64,000 nt of DNA from Centrapalus pauciflorus (lineage: Eukaryota; Streptophyta; Magnoliopsida; Asterales; Asteraceae), in the NCBI GenBank assembly GCA_020465985.1, contig JAANYP010001768.1:677247-741246 (forward strand), given 5' to 3'. The translations under genes and the position numbers were made by a program. The notes below the pieces were generated by a model. It saw nothing but the letters and a program-made list of their open reading frames with translations. It was not told where the DNA came from and made no database searches. Numbering within the stretch: position 1 is the first letter of the stretch; the number at the start of each line of letters is the position of its first letter. Shown in pieces: positions 43,190 to 55,170 of this stretch.

Positions 43190-46100
43190 GGCAACCACAA
43201 GACCCAACATAAGACAAGATGGCATATGGACAGTGGATGCTCTAGGCACATGACAGGCAACTCTGAATGCTTGTCAAATTTCAAAAGCTTTGAAGGAGGG
43301 TTTGTTGCATTTGGTGGAAATTCCAAGGGAGGTAAGGTAACAGGTAAGGGTACTGTCAAATCAGGCAATATGATATTCAATGATGTTTTGTATGTTGAAC
43401 AACTGAAGTACAATTTACTAATTATGTCTCAAGTTTGTGACAAACAAAATATTGTTTTATTCACGGACTCTGAGTGCATTGTCCTCTCAAGAGATTTTTA
43501 AATTCCTGAAAATCTTGTTTTACTCAGAACACCAAGAAAGGACAATGTCTACTGTTTGGACACAGAACTTTTATCCAAATCAAATACTTTAAGTTGTTTG
43601 ATATCCAAAGAATCATCAAATGAGTCTGCTCTTTGGCACAGAAGGATGTGTCACGTGAACTTCAAATCCATGAATGTTTTGGTCAAAAAGAACTTGGTAA
43701 GAGGTTTACCACAAAAGGAGTTCATTTGTGATGATCATTGTGTAGCATGTCTCAAAGGCAAGCAACACAAAACTTCTCATAAGGCCAATGAAGTAAATTC
43801 AATCTCATCTGCTCTTCATCTTATTCATATGGATCTTTTTGGTCCAACATCTGTGTTGAGCTTGAATAAAAGAGCTTACTGTTTAGTCATTGTTGATGAT
43901 TTCACCAGGTTTACATGGGTTTATTTTCTTAGGACTAAGGATGAAACTGCTGAGTTAGTCAAATCCTTTATTCTTAAGATTGAAAACCAATCCAACTTAA
44001 AATAAGGTAATCAGGTCAGACAATGGAACTGAGTTTAAAAATCATATCCTAAACAGTTTCTGTGAGTCTAAAGGCATTGCAAGGCAGTATAGTGCACCTA
44101 GAACACCACAACAAAATGCTGTAGCTGAAAGGAAGAATAGAACTCTAATAGAGGCTGCTTGAACCATGCTAGCTGATTCCAAACTGCCAATGACCTTCTG
44201 GGCAGAGGCAGTAAATACAGCCTGTTATGTTCTAAATAGGGTTCAAGTTGTTAAGTCACAAGGGAAAACTCCCTGTGAGTTATTCCATCACAGGATTACC
44301 TTAGTAGCTTTCCTAAAACCTTTTGGTTGTGCTTGCACTATCCTCCGTACTAAAACTCACTTAGGAAAGTTTGAAAGTAAGGATGAAGAAGGATTCTTTG
44401 TAGGATACTCTACTCAAAGCAAAGCCTATAGGGTATATAACAATGTGTCTAAAACCATTGAAGAAAATGCCAATGTTAAGTTTAATGAAAACACTTCAAA
44501 TGTTAAAGGCACTGGACCTGATTGGTTGTTTGATTTAGATTCACTAACAAATTCTCTGAGCTTTGTTGAGTACTCTGCAGGAACTGTTGAAAACAGTGTT
44601 GAAACTGCCAGTAGAAATTCTCATTCTGGTAACACAAATATTCAAGCTGTTGGCACAAAGTTTCCAACAAATGCAGATTCTGCTACATGGGATGAGTATA
44701 TTGTACTGCCACCTCTATCTTGTGACCCACCTGGAGTCCTGATTGACCAACAAGACATACATACAGAGTTTGAAGTGCCAATCTCAAGCCCAGAAGTCAC
44801 AACTCCAACCAATAGGTAAACAGTCCCATCTCCTGATCAGACTGTTACTGAAGCAAAAATCATCAAGTGGTGCATAAGGTGATGATACAAATCTGGGAAG
44901 CTCATTTCAGACAGAAAGGGAACCTACACTCAGGGTTCACAAGTATCACCCTTTTAATCAGATAATGGGAGATCCACGCACTCCTGTGCAAACAAGGACA
45001 ATGATTCACAAGGAGACCACTGATGTTGAATCAGCAGTCCCTGAATTTAGTCTAGTTGCCTTTGAACATGCATGCTTCATGTCACAATTAGAGCCAAAGA
45101 AGGCATCTGAGGCACTGAAAGATCCATCTTGGATTGAGGCAATGCAGGAAGAACTGCTGCAATTCAAGATTCAGAATGTATGGACTCTGGTAGATTTGCC
45201 TAAAGGAAAGAGGGCAATTGGTACAAGATGGGTGTTCAGAAACAAGAAGGATGAGAGAGGTGTAGTGATCAAGAACAAAGCACGACTTGTAGCTCAAGGA
45301 TACACTCAAGAAGAAGGAATAGACTATGATGATGTCTTTGCCCCAGTAGCAAGGATAGAAGCCATCAGACTGTTTCTAGCATATGTCAGCTTCAAAGGGT
45401 TCAAAGTATACCAAATGGATGTGAAATCTGCATTCTTATATGGTACAATCGAAGAAGAGGTTTATGTCTGTCAACCCCCTGGATTTGAAGACTGTAAGTA
45501 TCCAGACAGAGTCTACAAGTTAGATAAACCACTCTATGGACTCCACCAAGCCCCAAGAGCATGGTATGACACTTTGTCTTCATATCTTCTACAGAATGGA
45601 TTCAAGAGAGGTACTCTGGACAAGAAATTATTCACAAAGTCCATCAAATCAGAGATTCTTCTTGTTCAGATCTATGTTGATGATATCATATTTGGATCAA
45701 CAAATGACATTCTGTGCAAGGAGTTTGAGACGTTGATGCACAAGAAGTTTCAAATGAGTTCCCATGGGGGAACTAACTTTCTTTCTAGGATTGCAGGTCA
45801 AGCAGAAACCCACTGGACTTTTCATAAGTCAATCAAAGTATGTAAATGACATCCTGGAAAAGTTTGGCTACAAGGACACCAAGGTTGCCAGCACACCAAT
45901 GGACACTCATAAACAACTTGATACAGATAAAGAAGGAGTGGATGTATATATTCATTTGTACAGATCCTTGATAGGTTCACTAATGTATCTTACATCTTCT
46001 AGACCTGATATAATGTTTGCTGTTTGTGTTTGTGCCAGGTTCCAATGTGCTCCAAAAGATTCACATCTGTTTGTTGTTTAGAGAATCTTTAGATATCTCA

Positions 46101-46618
46101 AAGGTCAACCAAAATTGGGCCTATGGTATCCTAAGGACTCTCCTCTTGAACTAACTGCTTACTCTGATAGTGACTATGGAGGTTGTAACATACACATGAA
46201 ATCCACAACTGGTGGATGTCAATATCTAGGAGCAAGATTAGTCTCTTGGCAGTGCAAAAAGCATACCACAGACTCCACTTCATCCACTAAGGCAGAATAT
46301 GTTGCAGCTGCCAGCTGCTGTTCTCAAGTGATGTGGATACAGAACCAACTGAGAGACTATGGTATGAACTTTCTATCTACTCCTATTTACATTGACAATT
46401 CAAGTGCAATCATCATTGTACAAAATCCAGTGAAATTTTCCAAAACCAAGCACATAGACATTAAATTTCATTTTATAAGGGACTATAATGAGAAGAAATT
46501 AATTCAAGTTACCAAAATTCATACAGATGATCAGTTACCTGATCTATTTACAAAACCATTTGATGTAGGAAGATTCACCTTTCTGGTATCAAATATTGGT
46601 ATGGTAAATATGGATTAA
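43190..46618 (+). pseudogene. pol: pol of B: protease, integrase, RT, RNase H, broken
   Basis: Protease has DSGCSRHMTG near 43230; the integrase zinc finger has WHRRMCHVN ... CVACLKGKQH; the integrase core has HMDLFGP and SDNGTEF, with the Glu in QQNAVAERKN; RT has YVDDIIFG near 45675; RNase H has DSDYGG, KAEYVAA and KTKHIDIKFHFIRD. Damage includes a stop at 43499, a frameshift near 44003, a stop at 44160, further breaks near 44818-44965, a frameshift near 45770 and a stop at 46079. In RNase H a Lys replaces the usual Glu (TKAEYVAA here, TCEAEYVAA in A1). It is not functional. Confidence 0.92.
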
Positions 46619-46995
46619 TTTGTTTTTATTTCTCCCTTATAAAATGAGAAAAACACTTATTGCATGTGCTTAGTTAAGGGGGAGACACTGTTTCCTTAGA
46701 TGTTGTTCATTTTTCAACTAACAGCTTGAAACTATTCTCAAGCTGCTAGTTCATTTTTTCGAACTGTTAGTTCTTTCACTTGGTCTGTCAAGTATGCAGG
46801 GCATTTCAGTCATTCCTAATGAGATTGTGCGCAGGATTAGATATTTTTGAAAAGCCAAACCCTTAAAGGTTCCAGTTTTGTTTGATTGCAACTACCAGTT
46901 GCAAAAAATATCTTCCACAATCTTTTCATCTTCTATCTCTGTGCGACTCTCATACAGTCGTTCAAAACCCTAAATCCTCGTCGCTGTAATCACTA
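46619..46995 (+). other. Spacer and leader of the B 3' ORF
   Basis: Only 377 bp here, against 2.1 kb in family A. It has a PPT-like aagggggagac near 46676. A likely leader shortly before the ATG contains ctctcatacag and a telo-box-like aaaccctaaa. A weak TATA-like agatattttt lies about 160 bp before the ATG. No clear intron is seen. Confidence 0.5.
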
Positions 46996-49761
46996 ATGGA
47001 GTTTGTTAAAGAACACAATTGTCTTCCCTACTCTCTCAAACACGCTGAACTACAGCCATTCCATGATATAATGGATTTTCTACGTGGGTCTAATATCCAT
47101 TATGCTCTAACTATCAATCCCACTATATACGTTTCTCACATAGAGCAGTTTTGGAAATCAGCCACTGTAAATACCATTGATGGAGTCACTTCTTTTGCAT
47201 CCATCATTGATGGTAATCCCATTACCATCACCGAGGAGACTATACGACAATTTTCATCTTCAAGATGCCACAGGTATATCTGATCTCTCCCTTACTACTT
47301 TACATGAAGGTCTTTTTGAAATAGGGTATAGGGGCCCAACTGATTCTCTTACCTTCTATAAAGCACATTTTGGTCCTAAATGGAAATATCTTGTACATAT
47401 TATTCATCAGTGTTTAAGCCCTAAAAGGACTGGTTGGTTTGAATTTTCATCAAATATTGCCACTGCTTTAGTGTGCTTATCCACAGGCCAACAGTTCAAT
47501 TTTTCAAATATGATTTTCAAGGGATGTTAAGGCACCATGCCTTAAAGAATGAGAAATTTTTTATGTATCCACGGTTTTTGGTAGAAATAATTGCAAAATC
47601 TTGCAATAATTTTAATGTACATAAAAAGATACATGTTTCCCATAGGCACTCTTTACCTACTATTAAAAGACTTTTGAAACCAAGTGCCAATTTTCACAGT
47701 GTGGATGTCCCTTTGCCTCATGCAATGCAGGATGTCCATCCAAGAAACAGAGGAGAGAGAGTCCTGAGCAGGCTCAGCCATCTATTACTGCTTCACCCCA
47801 AGGACCCCAACCTACTCCTCATGATACAAATACTTCTTCTGCACCTTCTACTATACATACCTCCCCAGCCCCCTCACTTAAAATATATAAACGACAAAGG
47901 GTTGTAGGAGCTCCTTCCTCCTCAGTCCAATCACCAGAGCCAAATAGCTCTGTGCAAGAGGACACTCCTGCATAGAATATCGATAGGGAACCCATTGAGG
48001 AAACTCCCACCCTTAATTTGGAGGTGAACATCCCATTAGAGGATGCTCATATGGGATTTGTGGCTGGTGCTACTGATGTCTCTGCACAAGGGGCACATGA
48101 CAGTACCAACATCACTAAGACCACACCCATGGCAACAGAGGGTGTGCAAGCACCTTCTGGAAGTCCCCAGTACCAAGAACAAAGGGCCCCAGATGTTTCC
48201 ACTTCTGGAATTGATGCCAGTGATAGATCTCAAATCCCACTATCATTTGAAGATCTTGAGGCTAGTTTGCAACTAATGGCATTGACGGATCAACAACTGA
48301 AACCTGTTGTAGCCATTTTGGAACATTACAAGTCCATTATTGCTGCACAGGGATCCCAAATCACAACTCCGCAACATCTCACAACAGCCCAACAACAAAG
48401 ACTTGATCAGTTTCACCTTGGGTTCACGTTATGTGGTTATAAGATCATACAACTTGAGAAGATAGTTCGATCGCTTCTTGCAAAGGTTTTTGGTCCCCCT
48501 GATCAAACCAATGCATCCAAAAAGGGGGAGAATCAAGAGATCCCACTTCCAGTCCAAACAGCTTCAACTTCACCAACAACAGCTTCAGTTTCTAAGCAAA
48601 GAGTTCCAACAGTTTCTCAAGCTGTTAGTCTAGAAGCTCAAGTTGTTCCTATCAGACCAAGTGGAGTGGTCATCAGAGAAGGTTCTCAAGCTCCTGCCCC
48701 AGCAGTCCAAGCCACATCTTCAGCAGCAACTACAGATAAGGGAAAAGCCATTCTGATTGAGCCTCCAAAGATTAAATTCATTTCAAAAGAAGCCCAAGTT
48801 GCCCATGATGCTGAACTGGCCAGAAAATTGGCAGAAGAACTGGATCAGATCCTAGACTAGAAAACCCATGAGCCAATCGGAGATGATGAAACCTTAGGAG
48901 TTTACCTAAGAGGGTTTGTGGTCAAAGACAGCCAGAAGAAGAGGAAAAGGCCAACAGGGCCTTCAAAGGCAGAAAACAGAAGATTTTTGATCAATTTCTC
49001 TACAACAGCTGGTATATCGAAGGTTATTGCTCAAACCTGGTCAACTGAGAAACTTCAGGCTCTATACGACAGAGAAAAAGAAAAGGAAAAAAGAAAAAGC
49101 CTCCAAAGCCTCCCAACAAGTCCAAGATCCACAAGAACTAGCTCAAACTGTTGCTGATGTTCCTTATCCTGAATCTATCCAACAAGCAAAGTTTGACCGA
49201 GTTAAGAGAGTGTTGTTTGACCAACAACTACAAAAGGCTATGGAGATTGAAAAGACCCTCGACCAACATGACTTCTCCAAATCTCCAATTACTTATTGGT
49301 ATGCTAAGTCAATGGATGACATTGATTTAGTATATCATTTTGTAATCAAAAGAGAAGCTGGTCCAGAGGAAGAATACAAGAGCCTAATCCAACTGGTTCA
49401 AAGATTGACTAGAGATGAGCTTACACAAATGCATAATATTGGAACTTCCAGTCACTCTAGGTCACCAATTGTATGGGTTCAAACAAATTTGAAAGATCTC
49501 AGAAGCATTTTTGACCCAGAATCCACCAGAGTGGATATAGAAGCTGCCAAGGAAATGAAGATTGTACAGGTTGATTAATATGCCAAATCCATGACATATA
49601 GACTCAAGCTTGCAGACAGATCCAGCAAATTCTACAATTTTGAATTCCTTGATCTGCCAAAAGCATGGCTACTCCAGATGAGCTCTATGAAGATTGAATG
49701 TGATAAAGTGGAGTTAAAGAGAGAATTCATAAAAGCAATGAGGCAGAAACTTTCACAGTAG
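46996..49761 (+). pseudogene. Extra 3' ORF of B, frameshifted
   Basis: The ATG at 46996 follows an ATG-poor leader. The N-terminal domain has YALTINPTIYVSHIEQFW near residue 36, aligning without gaps with the A and C versions. Frameshifts near 47262, 47520 and 47900, a stop at 48858, a frameshift near 49100 and a stop at 49576 break it. The middle is Pro/Gln/Ser-rich with a coiled-coil-like segment, then a Lys-rich patch (QKKRKRP near 48933, a possible nuclear signal), and a charged C-terminus to the stop at 49759. No membrane segment is seen. It has the same architecture as the A and C ORFs but a diverged sequence. Confidence 0.8.
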
Positions 49762-49855
49762 TGAGTTTTTGGATGCCTTAGTTTGTATATAACAGTTTTA
49801 CTTTGCTTTATTTCCTTATATGTATAGGAACTTAAAGTCTTGTGTAAAGAATTTA

Positions 49856-49869
49856 AGTTAGGGGGAGAT
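49856..49869 (+). other. Polypurine tract (B)
   Basis: agttagggggagat, directly before the LTR start TGTTGGGAAAT. Confidence 0.9.
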
Positions 49870-50521
49870 TGTTGGGAAATAATCTAAGTATGTCAAGCTG
49901 TTAGTTAGATTTCTCAAGCTGTTAGTAGTATTTCTGTGTAATTACAATGTTCGAGCTGCCAGTTTAACAAACTCAAGCTACTAGTTCAAAAGTTCAAGCT
50001 GCCAGAGTTACAACTTCAAGCTGCTCAACAGATTGATAACAGAATGTGCTGAAATTCAGGAAGTGATATATATTTCAAGATTTCAATATCTTCCCATCAT
50101 ATCTAAAACCAGAGAAATCAGAGTCCGTCAAGGAAACAAATCAGAAAGCTATATATATAGATAGACTAGGTCTTTCTATTGTAAGTGTGTGTGAAAATCC
50201 TGTAATCATGGTGCTTTATTGTAATTACTTTCTGATAAGTTTCCCAAGCCTCTAAGGTTGTAAAACCCTAAGAACAATTAGTGTTCTTCGTCTAATCAAA
50301 TAGATTAGAGGTGATTGTAATCAGATATTCTGGCAATATAAAGGTTTTGATATTGGTTATATTTGTTTGAATATCTGTTCTTTATTGTTCTAAAAGTTTT
50401 CTTAAAACTGTTAAGTGTTATTATGCAAACTTCTTAATTGGACTTTGATTCAAAACAAGGTTATTGGTTTAAACTCTGAACTATTGAAACCAGTTAATCT
50501 TAGGAGATTTTGATCCTGATA
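49870..50521 (+). repeat. 3' LTR of B (652 bp)
   Basis: It runs from TGTTGGGAAATAATC to ...GATCCTGATA, followed by the target duplication aaata. Confidence 0.95.
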
Positions 50522-50564
50522 AAATAGCTTTACAAGAAAGAATAAAGGTCATAAGTTGACATTC

Positions 50565-50919
50565 TGTTAATATTAAATCCCGTATATATTCAGCACCTTG
50601 ACGTTTTTCTCATCAAACACATGAAGAAACAAGCTCAATAAATGTGTTTTTAATAAGAAAGAAGACAATATGAATGTTAGTGAATATGGAAGAACAGTGG
50701 CGGCTCCAAGAGAAGATTCAAATGTAGGTCAACCGTGTATTGTCAAAAAGCAACCCTAGGAGCCTTTATAGGCTCATTTAATTAACTTACAAGACTTGGC
50801 AATAATGGCCCCTACACTATTACATAAGAAAGAAATTACATAGAAATAAATACAAGACACATTACAATGTTAATAAATATTACAAAATAACTCCTAGGAT
50901 CGAAATAATTAATCTAACA
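50565..50919 (-). repeat. 3' LTR of C (355 bp)
   Basis: The minus strand reads TGTTAGATTAATT ... ATATTAACA; TGTTA and TAACA are exact inverted ends. Inside is a minus-strand gagCCTATAAAGGctc (TATA within a small palindrome) near 50760. The outer end is less certain, since no second copy is present. Confidence 0.65.
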
Positions 50920-50932
50920 ATCTCCCCCTTTT
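50920..50932 (-). other. Polypurine tract (C)
   Basis: The minus strand reads aaaagggggagat directly before TGTTAG, three bases after the stop of the 3' ORF. Confidence 0.85.
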
Positions 50933-50935
50933 CGA

Positions 50936-53900
50936 TCACTTAGGAGGTCCTGGAACTCGCGCATGATCTGTTGATTCACGAAGACCAAGTATGACATCGA
51001 AACGTCTGGTTACTTGTCTTGTATGTAGCCGCTCGTTCAGGTAGTCTATGCCGCTGAGTGTATTTTGTATCTCCGTAGGTGAGCATCTCTGTTCAGGATC
51101 TGGTTGAGCATCATAATCTTGTACTTTCTTTGTGAGAGCAGCTCGAACCAGTCGAAGTGTACCATCGGAATAGCAAGGTAGATCCTCAAAGCGCATATAC
51201 CTTTTGTAGCCCTTGTGATTCACAAAAATAACACCCGGATCTCCTTTAAGTATAACTCTGTAGGCCGGGTGGTGGGCTAAAAGAAAACTATCTTGTTCTG
51301 GTGCTCGTAGGCCCACCTTAACCATAGCACTCTCGATCGCCATCTGAAAATCTCTTAAGCACATTATGATCGATCGGCGATTCATGCTTCGAACTAAGGC
51401 ACCTACAGCTGTCATGTGGGATAGACGTTTTCTGATTCGATTTTTCAGACTGTTGTGAAGGAACTCAACGTCATCCGCTCTTATGTAGTCAAGGTCATAC
51501 TCAAAGATGTCATCTCCCGTACCATCTTCTCTTTCCACTTGATAGGAGGGATAGAATACTTTGGCTCTTTTGCACATGGTAATTGATTTGAGTTTTTTAA
51601 TCTTTGACTTTGACACCTTAGACCTTTGTTCCCGGAGCATCAATTGGTAGTATTCGGCCTGTTCAGCTTTGGAGACATTTGTAAGTTCCATGAGTAGGCG
51701 TCTGCTGAAGGCTCCAGGTTTCTTTCTGAATACCATCTTGAATCTTTCTTCTAGATATGGATTCTGAAATTGCTCCGGGGGAAAGTTCTGCAGGAATTCT
51801 TTCAGGCCTTGAACGGGGGGTTCTTCGATTTCGTCCTTTTTAGCTTCAAGAAGCTTTATGATAGTCCCCCGCCGTTCTTGACGCATTTGATCTTTTTCGC
51901 TCTGCGGCAGTGTGTGAACTTTTCCTTTCGTGTAGTGGTCTACCCAGAATAGGTCGTCTTTTCTGTGCACTCCAGGACCCTCGGGAGTTTCATCGAAGCA
52001 GTCAACCCTTTTTGTTTGGGAGGGACCTGAGCGTTGGGTTTGTTGGACTGGTGGAGGGCTTGGGGATCTTGGTGGGCTGACTGTAATGTGGGATTCTTTT
52101 AGTGATGGGGGAGCTTGGATGGATGAGAGTATGTCTTTCTGTTGGGCTCTGGGTGGTGAATTCAGGAAATCGAAGGAAGAGGATGAGGAATTTTTGGTTG
52201 GAGAGTCAGGTTCAGGCTTAGGAGTTAAAAGTGGTTGGTTGTCCTCGGTATCAGAATCTGAATCAGAAACTAATATGATTTCAACCTTCTCGTGTGGCTC
52301 CTCAAATTCTACCATGGCTGTCATTGGATCCAGTGGAGCTGGACCCTCGACCATCGGCTCGTCTTCAATTAGCATGTACTCCTGAGCTTCCTGTGACTTT
52401 TCCCCCGACCCCTGAAATTCAGACCCCTCGGCGGTCTCTGCTCCCCCTGTACCCAGCATGGGCTCCTCAAATTGTACTTTTCTGCGCTTCTCCCCCTCAT
52501 GACGATCAGGGTCGTCCTGGTCGTCATGTTTTCTTTTGAGGGTTTCGGCCTGAGCGCGGCATTGGAGATCAATAACTGCCGACTCGAGGCGATCCATCCT
52601 GGAATTTAGCTGCTCCTGGACCTGAAGGATTAGGCGATTGAGTGCGTCCAGTTTGTCAGAGAGCTCCGCCATTTGTAGTTGGACTGAGTGGGATCCTTGT
52701 GAGGGGCCGGCTTCGGAGGCGACACCCTTACCCTTTATAAGAGAAAGAAGGGCGGTATGTCGTTCCTCGGCTGCCTCCCTTTGGGCGTCAAGGTCAGCCC
52801 GGGTGATAACGCCGGCAGCACGTAAGGCTGCCGTTAACATCTCCAAATTGATGGGGAGATGGCCGGAAGTGGACGGCGTAGATTGAGCCACTCCCGGTCT
52901 TCCTTCCGTCATCTCTGGCTCCACTACGGGATGCTCAGATCTGGAAGTTTCGGGAGCTGCCACGGAGGCAGCTCTTGGGGATGCCACAAAAGCATCGTGC
53001 ACAGTGTCTGTTTGTGGGGATGGAATCGTGGGCGAAGGAAGTTCGGTCACGTGGGGAGGAGTGTGACCTCTTTCAACACCGCCACTCTCCGAATGAGAGG
53101 GCGATGGCGTATGTGGAAGATCCCCGTGTAATGAAGTGGTTTCCCTTTGAGGGGAAACCAAGTGGATGGTTGGGGATGTGGCGACCGCTGGACTAACGGT
53201 CTTATGAGGTGGTGTCCGGCTGATAGGGCTTGGTTCACCCTCAGATTGCATATCCCTTGGCCTTACAACAGAGACGGTTCGTTCAGAATCCGCCGTCTCT
53301 GCCGTCTCACCTACGGCTCCCTCCCTTACACTCTCAGCCTCCCTCTCACCATGACCCAGTGATTGTTGTACTTCCATCCTTTCTCCCTCGTTCTCACTCT
53401 CATGTTGCTCACCGTCGGACTGGTTAGTCTCAGTCGATTCAGACTGAGACTCATCCGGATAATTTTCTCTCATATAGTCCGTTACCCGATCTGTACCCCT
53501 CGACCTTGTCAGAGTTGATAATGGAATCTTCATTACCTGTACCGTTGGTGCCCCTTTTGGCAAAGTCAGTTTCTGGATAGCGACGGTTGGATAGACATCA
53601 GCTTCTGGACGCTCATGAATGTCTTCGTCCTGATCCATGGCATATTGTATGATGAGCTGAAGGAATCGTTGATAGGGGACATACTTGCGTCCTTTCTTCG
53701 TGCTCCTTTCCACGTGGACTCTCCTTAATTCTTCAAAGATAAAAGCCGCATAGTCCACGTGTCGGTCGTAGGCAAAGCCAGCGAACATGGCTAAAACCTG
53801 GGCCGATGCTGAGTCATGACCAGAATGTTTGGCTGTCAGGCACTTGTTGAGTACATCGAAGAGAATTCTCCAGTGGGACTGAAGGTTCTTGGTGCGAAAG

Positions 53901-54370
53901 TCGGATGGTTTGGTAAGGGATCCGTCATACCCTAGGTTTTGAATTTCAGAAAGGGCTTCTGAGACGGATGGGTTTGGATCGAACGAGTCGATGGAGGGAA
54001 TGTAGTCTTGGATGGGAAAACGAAGGATGTGACGAATGGCTGTGGTTGTGACTTTGACTGGAACGCAGTCAATGGTGGAGGTGAAGTGAGGTTCGGGGTC
54101 GGTTAAGAATTGTAGCCTGTTCCAGAATTGTTGTAGGTAAATCTGGGGAACAGCGATGGCTGTGGAAAGGGCATAGTATATGGGATGGCGGGTGAGAATG
54201 TCAAATGCTAGGGTTTGGGATTCTTTTGGAAGGATAGAGACGTCGAGTTGCCAGTTATGGGGGATAAACTCGACAAACTCGGCGCTCGGCAAGATGGCTT
54301 CTTCGGGTAACTGAGCGTTATTATTCGGGATTGGCGGATGGGGAATGGTAAGAACGATTGTGGGGTCCAT
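50936..54370 (-). CDS. Intact extra 3' ORF of C (1144 aa), unknown function
   Basis: The start is the ATG at 54370, four bases after a strong acceptor (CACTTTGCAG|GAAA ATG); the codons upstream from 54424 belong to the intron. The order is an N-terminal globular domain (1 to about 290, with YALSTAIAVPQIYLQQFW near residue 66), an Arg-Gly/Ser/Glu-rich disordered region (to about 500), a coiled coil (about 515-615), a bipartite-like nuclear signal KRKHDDQD ... EKRRK, an acidic region with a Ser run, and a basic C-terminal domain (about 790-1144; KVSKSKIKKLKSI, NRIRKRLSHM). No signal peptide or membrane helix is seen. It is uninterrupted although the rest of the element is gone, which could mean a young insertion or retention as a gene. 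The GC content is higher than in its surroundings. Confidence 0.85.
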   Translation of the reverse strand: MDPTIVLTIPHPPIPNNNAQLPEEAILPSAEFVEFIPHNWQLDVSILPKESQTLAFDILTRHPIYYALSTAIAVPQIYLQQFWNRLQFLTDPEPHFTSTIDCVPVKVTTTAIRHILRFPIQDYIPSIDSFDPNPSVSEALSEIQNLGYDGSLTKPSDFRTKNLQSHWRILFDVLNKCLTAKHSGHDSASAQVLAMFAGFAYDRHVDYAAFIFEELRRVHVERSTKKGRKYVPYQRFLQLIIQYAMDQDEDIHERPEADVYPTVAIQKLTLPKGAPTVQVMKIPLSTLTRSRGTDRVTDYMRENYPDESQSESTETNQSDGEQHESENEGERMEVQQSLGHGEREAESVREGAVGETAETADSERTVSVVRPRDMQSEGEPSPISRTPPHKTVSPAVATSPTIHLVSPQRETTSLHGDLPHTPSPSHSESGGVERGHTPPHVTELPSPTIPSPQTDTVHDAFVASPRAASVAAPETSRSEHPVVEPEMTEGRPGVAQSTPSTSGHLPINLEMLTAALRAAGVITRADLDAQREAAEERHTALLSLIKGKGVASEAGPSQGSHSVQLQMAELSDKLDALNRLILQVQEQLNSRMDRLESAVIDLQCRAQAETLKRKHDDQDDPDRHEGEKRRKVQFEEPMLGTGGAETAEGSEFQGSGEKSQEAQEYMLIEDEPMVEGPAPLDPMTAMVEFEEPHEKVEIILVSDSDSDTEDNQPLLTPKPEPDSPTKNSSSSSFDFLNSPPRAQQKDILSSIQAPPSLKESHITVSPPRSPSPPPVQQTQRSGPSQTKRVDCFDETPEGPGVHRKDDLFWVDHYTKGKVHTLPQSEKDQMRQERRGTIIKLLEAKKDEIEEPPVQGLKEFLQNFPPEQFQNPYLEERFKMVFRKKPGAFSRRLLMELTNVSKAEQAEYYQLMLREQRSKVSKSKIKKLKSITMCKRAKVFYPSYQVEREDGTGDDIFEYDLDYIRADDVEFLHNSLKNRIRKRLSHMTAVGALVRSMNRRSIIMCLRDFQMAIESAMVKVGLRAPEQDSFLLAHHPAYRVILKGDPGVIFVNHKGYKRYMRFEDLPCYSDGTLRLVRAALTKKVQDYDAQPDPEQRCSPTEIQNTLSGIDYLNERLHTRQVTRRFDVILGLRESTDHARVPGPPK

Positions 54371-54606
54371 TTTCCTGCAAAGTGCAACACAGTTAGAATC
54401 ATAAGACTCGATATGATAAAGCATTGATGTGAAGTCTTAGATGAGTGTGAAATAGAAATTGTCTGATCTGTTTATCATCGGGTCTTTATTAGTAGAATAA
54501 GATTCTACTAACAAAGTCCAAAGTCAATCGTTAAGAGACCGATGTTAGATAAGACCGTTTCACTCAAACACTGATCCTAACTCTAATCAATGGTGCACTT
54601 GGATGG

Positions 54607-54608
<2 letters not shown>

Positions 54609-54666
<58 letters not shown>

Positions 54667-54671
54667 TTTTA
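54609..54671. repeat. (AT)n and T-run microsatellite
   Basis: About 48 bp of AT repeat followed by a T13 run. It produces meaningless Ile-Tyr ORFs on both strands. Confidence 0.97.
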
Positions 54672-54727
54672 ATTTATATGAAAATGCAGAAATGGAAAAA
54701 ATGAAAAATAAAAAAATCCTAAGTGTT

Positions 54728-55170
54728 GGAATTCGGATGGTCCGAATTCGGATGAACAGTGTCATCGAATTCGGATCAATCCGAAATGGAATGATGCATG
54801 AATGATGTGAGTGGGGTTCGAATTCGGATGAGTTGAAAACAGGAACCGAATTCGGATGAGGTCCGAAATGTGAGGCATGGAATGAATGAAAGTGGTCCGA
54901 ATTCGGATGTGTCATGGAACATGATCCGAATTCGGATGATGACTTATGTAAATGCATGAAATGATATGGAATGGTCCTGAGTTCGGATGGTACCCAGAAT
55001 TCGGATTGGAACCGAGTTCGGATATCATCCGAATTCGGATGAACAGTGGTGAACTAACTTAGAGTAACAGTGGTCCGAACTATGGTTTTGTACTTTGAAA
55101 ATTTCGAACTTTAGTCTAAGTCGGACATCCGAATTCGGGTGGTGGTCCGAATTCGGACATCCGAAACTGC
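54728..55170. repeat. Cluster of ccgaattcggat palindromes
   Basis: About a dozen exact or one-off copies of (at)ccgaattcggat, irregularly spaced by 15-50 bp, inside the putative intron. Confidence 0.9.

Larger units (their letters stand above)
39814..50521 (+). mobile_element. Copia element B (10.7 kb, complete ends, broken ORFs)
   Basis: LTRs at both ends, flanked by the 5-bp target duplication aaata (39809-39813 and 50522-50526). It has gag, pol and an extra 3' ORF in the same order as family A, but a different LTR and diverged proteins. The two LTRs differ at roughly two dozen sites in about 650, so insertion is not recent. Confidence 0.95.

Noticed and set aside
54583..54957. ORFs with Ile-Tyr runs on both strands
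   Set aside because: They are translations of the (AT)n microsatellite.
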